From the NCBI GenBank assembly GCA_900155495.1, contig FTLJ01001314.1, forward strand, positions 1-10,157: a DNA stretch of 10,157 bases, given 5' to 3'. This document shows positions 8,701-10,157 of this stretch, piece after piece (the first letter of the stretch is position 1; each line of letters starts with the position of its first letter). The notes below the pieces were generated by a model that made no database searches, was not told where the DNA came from, and saw only the letters and a list, made by a program, of their open reading frames with translations. Origin of the DNA: Porogramme epimiltina. Its lineage: Eukaryota > Basidiomycota > Agaricomycetes > Polyporales > Polyporaceae. Position numbers and translations under genes: made by a program.

Positions 8701-9980
8701 CGTGGGACACGGCCATGTTACAGGCTAGCCTCCCCGCGGTCTCGCCCGAATCCGCGCCAACGGGCGACGCCGTCCACACGCCGGTGCCCGTCGTCATGGT
8801 CGCATTCTCGCCCCACACCGACAACATCCTGGCTGTCGCGCATGAAGACGGGACGGTCCAGCTCTGGGATGTCATGCTGTCGTCGTCCAAGGTCATCCTC
8901 GCCGTTCCGGAACGTCCGGAAAACTCTTTCTTTAGTACACAGAACGTCACGTTTACCTGGTCGTCTGACGGGTCTCTCCTTGCGCTTTCCGGCTGGTTGG
9001 ACGACTCGATTGACCTATACAACAGGGAGAACGGCAACTATTCCGGAACGGTGCTTCGTCGGCATGAGGGTTCAGTGGAGCAGACTGCCTTCACCTCGAA
9101 GTCGCACCTTCTTATTTCGCGCTCAAGGGATACGGTGCAAGCGTGGGATGTGGAGACGGCGACCTGGGGGGTGATATACAAGGTCACGGGAGAGGGGTTT
9201 CTCGGTGCCGTGGCCGTGCTTCCCGGAGAGAGCGATTGTGTTCTCGTCTCATCACGCGAAGGCGAGTCACTCCGAGTGGTCTATGAATGTCGTGAAGTGG
9301 ACGATTTGAACTGAACCTTGTTCCCGACAGGCGACTCATTGGGAGTTCACATGTGCATATGCGATGCCCCATCCAACACCGTGCTATGGAAGGTGAAGAC
9401 AGAGCACCACAGTTACGGAATTGACGCCTTCTGTTTCTCTCCGGACAAGTCGCGCCTTCTTTCAGCAGACAGCTTCGGCGAAGTTTGTATCTGGGACGTC
9501 TCTGCTCTCCTTCAAGATGGCCCACCTTCAACGGTGGAAGATCCTATAGCCCAGAACCAGCTCGATGACAGTCGCGCACCCCGCTTCCTAGCTCAACTCC
9601 GCGTCGAGACGTCAAGTAGAGTATTAGCCGGCCGCATTGAGTTCTCCACCAACAGCCGCGGCGTCGTGGCCTACGGGGGATACGCCCCAATCCCATCCCC
9701 CGAGCACTGGCCGCTTGCAGCACAGCGCGAGGGTGCCTCCCAGTCGAAACAGGGAGCGCCTATTCTTTCGTCAGAATTTCCGAACTACTACGTGGAGGAT
9801 GACGGGTGGATTTGGCGTGTCGACACCGATGGGGAACATCGTCGAGTGCGGTGGCTCCCACCTGGCTACAGGTACATCGGTGGTTACCGTTCACGAGGCG
9901 GCTTGGACATTCGCGGGCACAGGGTCGCACTTGCGACGGACGAAGGACGACTTGTAATCGTTGATGCATCAAATAATTAA
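4990..9980 (+). CDS. NLR-like STAND protein: N-terminal helical domain, NACHT NTPase, WD40 repeats
   Basis: Predicted intracellular signalling NTPase. In this family ligand sensing by the WD repeats frees the NACHT to bind ATP and oligomerise, bringing N-terminal effectors together. Model: 4990..5331, 5388..5521, 5581..5719, 5782..5817, 5882..5900, 5950..7523, 7578..9291, 9331..9980. That is 4608 nt, 1535 aa, with no internal stop. Residues 17-70 are Pro/Ser/Asp-rich and look disordered. Residues 71-225 are helical (ALRSILKIAKEASGPLPPLQ) and resemble the Goodbye-like N-terminal domain of basidiomycete STAND proteins. The NACHT has Walker A GPPGSGKT at 287-294, Walker B VVIIDALDE at 386-394 and sensor FLITSRPEP at 420-428. 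A winged-helix/linker region follows (GLFIFLATAMKFI, HPSFPDFL). WD40 blades run from about 828 to 1376, with weaker blades to the C-terminus. The gene looks intact. The weak points are the donors of introns 2 and 7. Its ligand and effector output cannot be read from the sequence. Confidence 0.9.
5522..5580 (+). other. Intron 2 of the NLR gene (weak donor)
   Basis: Donor GTCTGT departs from GTRNGT at the third base. The branch site CTAAC at 5554..5558 and acceptor TGACAG at 5575..5580 are good. Splicing here joins GA to A, giving RFKE-EVQKVAKAV with phase preserved. I found no better donor that keeps the frame. If unspliced, translation stops at TGA 5538..5540. Confidence 0.65.
5782..5817 (+). 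other. Micro-exon 4 of the NLR gene (36 nt)
   Basis: Encodes LQSALRTQVALE in phase 0 between acceptor GCCAG and donor GTTTGT. Intron 3 (5720..5781) is 62 nt and intron 4 (5818..5881) is 64 nt. The 12 residues continue the helix after VHDHT. Confidence 0.75.
5882..5900 (+). other. Micro-exon 5 of the NLR gene (19 nt)
   Basis: Encodes RQTRNT plus one base, between acceptor GGAATAG and the strong donor GTAAGT at 5901. Intron 5 (5901..5949, 49 nt) has a perfect TACTAAT branch site at 5931..5937 and acceptor TCTCAG. The following exon supplies CG to complete Ala and opens LEKLNHVSDARYDD. The other nearby acceptor, two bases further on, breaks the frame. Confidence 0.7.
6138..6563 (+). other. NACHT NTPase core (Walker A to sensor 1)
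   Basis: Walker A GPPGSGKTT is encoded at 6138..6164 and should bind the nucleotide phosphates through its Lys and Thr. Next come SFFCARQGGRNDVLRIFPTI and QLSASNSAF, the usual NACHT spacing segment of fungal STAND proteins. Walker B VVIIDALDEC is at 6435..6464 with the acidic DALDE that coordinates Mg. Sensor-1-like FLITSRPEP begins at 6537, with Arg 425. All catalytic residues expected for an active switch are present. Confidence 0.92.
7524..7577 (+). other. Intron 6 of the NLR gene
   Basis: Donor GTATGT after CAG, acceptor TCTTCAG, 54 nt, phase 0. It joins QWTLQ to NFSSALEV, placing the junction between the NACHT/linker exon and the WD40 exon. Confidence 0.85.
7814..9496 (+). other. WD40 beta-propeller region, about 12 clear blades
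   Basis: Blades recognised by their strand-d ends include RLWDAR, LLVLDA, VELWNM, CKIWSI, VTLLAL, ILLWDL, VCTWDT, VQLWDV, IDLYNR, VQAWDV, RVVYE and CIWDV. GH or its variants and SPDG or its variants sit at the usual spacing (EGHSGAVSGVDYSP, KGHSSDIISVAFPLDG, VRALNFSPDG). Two poorer blade-like units follow in the C-terminal 160 residues (RIEFSTNSRGVVAYGG and VALATDEGRLVIVD). About 14 would make two seven-bladed propellers. The blades differ greatly from one another. Confidence 0.85.
9292..9330 (+). other. Intron 7 of the NLR gene (39 nt, donor ambiguous)
   Basis: Acceptor CCCGACAG at 9323..9330 and branch-like CTGAAC at 9311..9316 are clear. Two donors keep the frame: GTGAAG at 9292 (39 nt, 1535 aa) and GTCGTG at 9289 (42 nt, 1534 aa). 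An intron or equivalent is needed because the exon 7 frame stops at 9312..9314, while WD40-like coding resumes at 9331 in another frame (LGVHMCICDAPSNTVLW). Confidence 0.65.
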
Positions 9981-10125
9981 CTCATCCTAGCTAATTCTAC
10001 GCATTCCAGATCTGTATTCTTCCCTAGGTTCTTTAATAGATGTAACGTTCCAAGAAGGAAGTGCGATGAAAAGGATTTTACCTGCCTCGCGTTTCACACC
10101 TTTGAAGGTCGGGGAATTAGGGCAT
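9981..10125 (+). other. 3' flank of the NLR gene
   Basis: AT-richer non-coding sequence after the TAA. There is no canonical AATAAA. TTTAATAGATGTAA near 10031..10044 is the best candidate for an AT-rich fungal 3'-end element. No gene is seen here. Confidence 0.35.
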
Positions 10126-10157
10126 GCCACGGGTCGGGTAAACCCGCCACGGGTACG
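10126..10157. repeat. Short GCCACGGGT direct repeat with GGGTAAACCC inverted core
   Basis: GCCACGGGT occurs at 10126..10134 and 10146..10154, a 20-bp period. Between them CGGGTAAACCCG forms a 5-bp inverted repeat around AA. It is cut by the window edge. Such GGGT/ACCC clusters occur at the ends of some fungal DNA transposons, but nothing here proves one. Confidence 0.5.

Noticed and set aside
10118..10124. TTAGGG at the right edge as telomeric sequence
   Set aside because: Only one unit is present, and the neighbouring GGGT motifs do not follow the TTAGGG period.

Overview
The window looks like nuclear DNA from a filamentous fungus, most likely a basidiomycete (Agaricomycetes). The signs are short spliceosomal introns (about 39-64 nt) with CTAAC/TACTAAT-type branch sites, a pyrimidine-rich tract just before a start codon, and two protein families typical of such genomes. 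No bacterial signals, RNA genes, CRISPR array or complete transposon were seen.

Layout. (1) 1..~1061, minus strand: a partial ZIP-family zinc/metal transporter gene (copy A). It runs off the left edge and is open through its histidine-rich loop except for one in-frame TAG. (2) ~1062..1784: about 0.7 kb with no recognisable gene. (3) 1785..~3485, minus strand: a second, full-span but badly decayed ZIP copy (copy B). It is homologous to copy A over A's whole visible length, so the two are head-to-tail duplicates. (4) ~3530..4989: about 1.45 kb with no recognisable gene, ending in the CT-rich promoter/5' leader of the next gene. (5) 4990..9980, plus strand: an apparently intact NLR-like STAND gene. 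Its reconstructed eight-exon model stays in frame for 1535 codons. It has a helical N-terminal domain, a NACHT NTPase and a long run of WD40 blades. (6) 9981..10157: 3' flank, ending in a small GGGT-rich direct/inverted repeat cut by the window edge.

How the parts relate. The ZIP copies and the NLR gene point away from each other, and nothing in the sequence ties them functionally. The ZIP pair is a duplicated membrane metal-transporter locus undergoing pseudogenisation. The NLR gene is a fungal intracellular sensor of the kind linked to non-self recognition and programmed cell death: WD40 domain as sensor, NACHT as nucleotide-driven oligomerisation switch, N-terminal domain as effector or adaptor. 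The main results of this reading are the exon model of the NLR, with two micro-exons and two doubtful splice junctions, and the recognition of the GC-rich left part as two decaying ZIP genes rather than the long overlapping reading frames it superficially offers.
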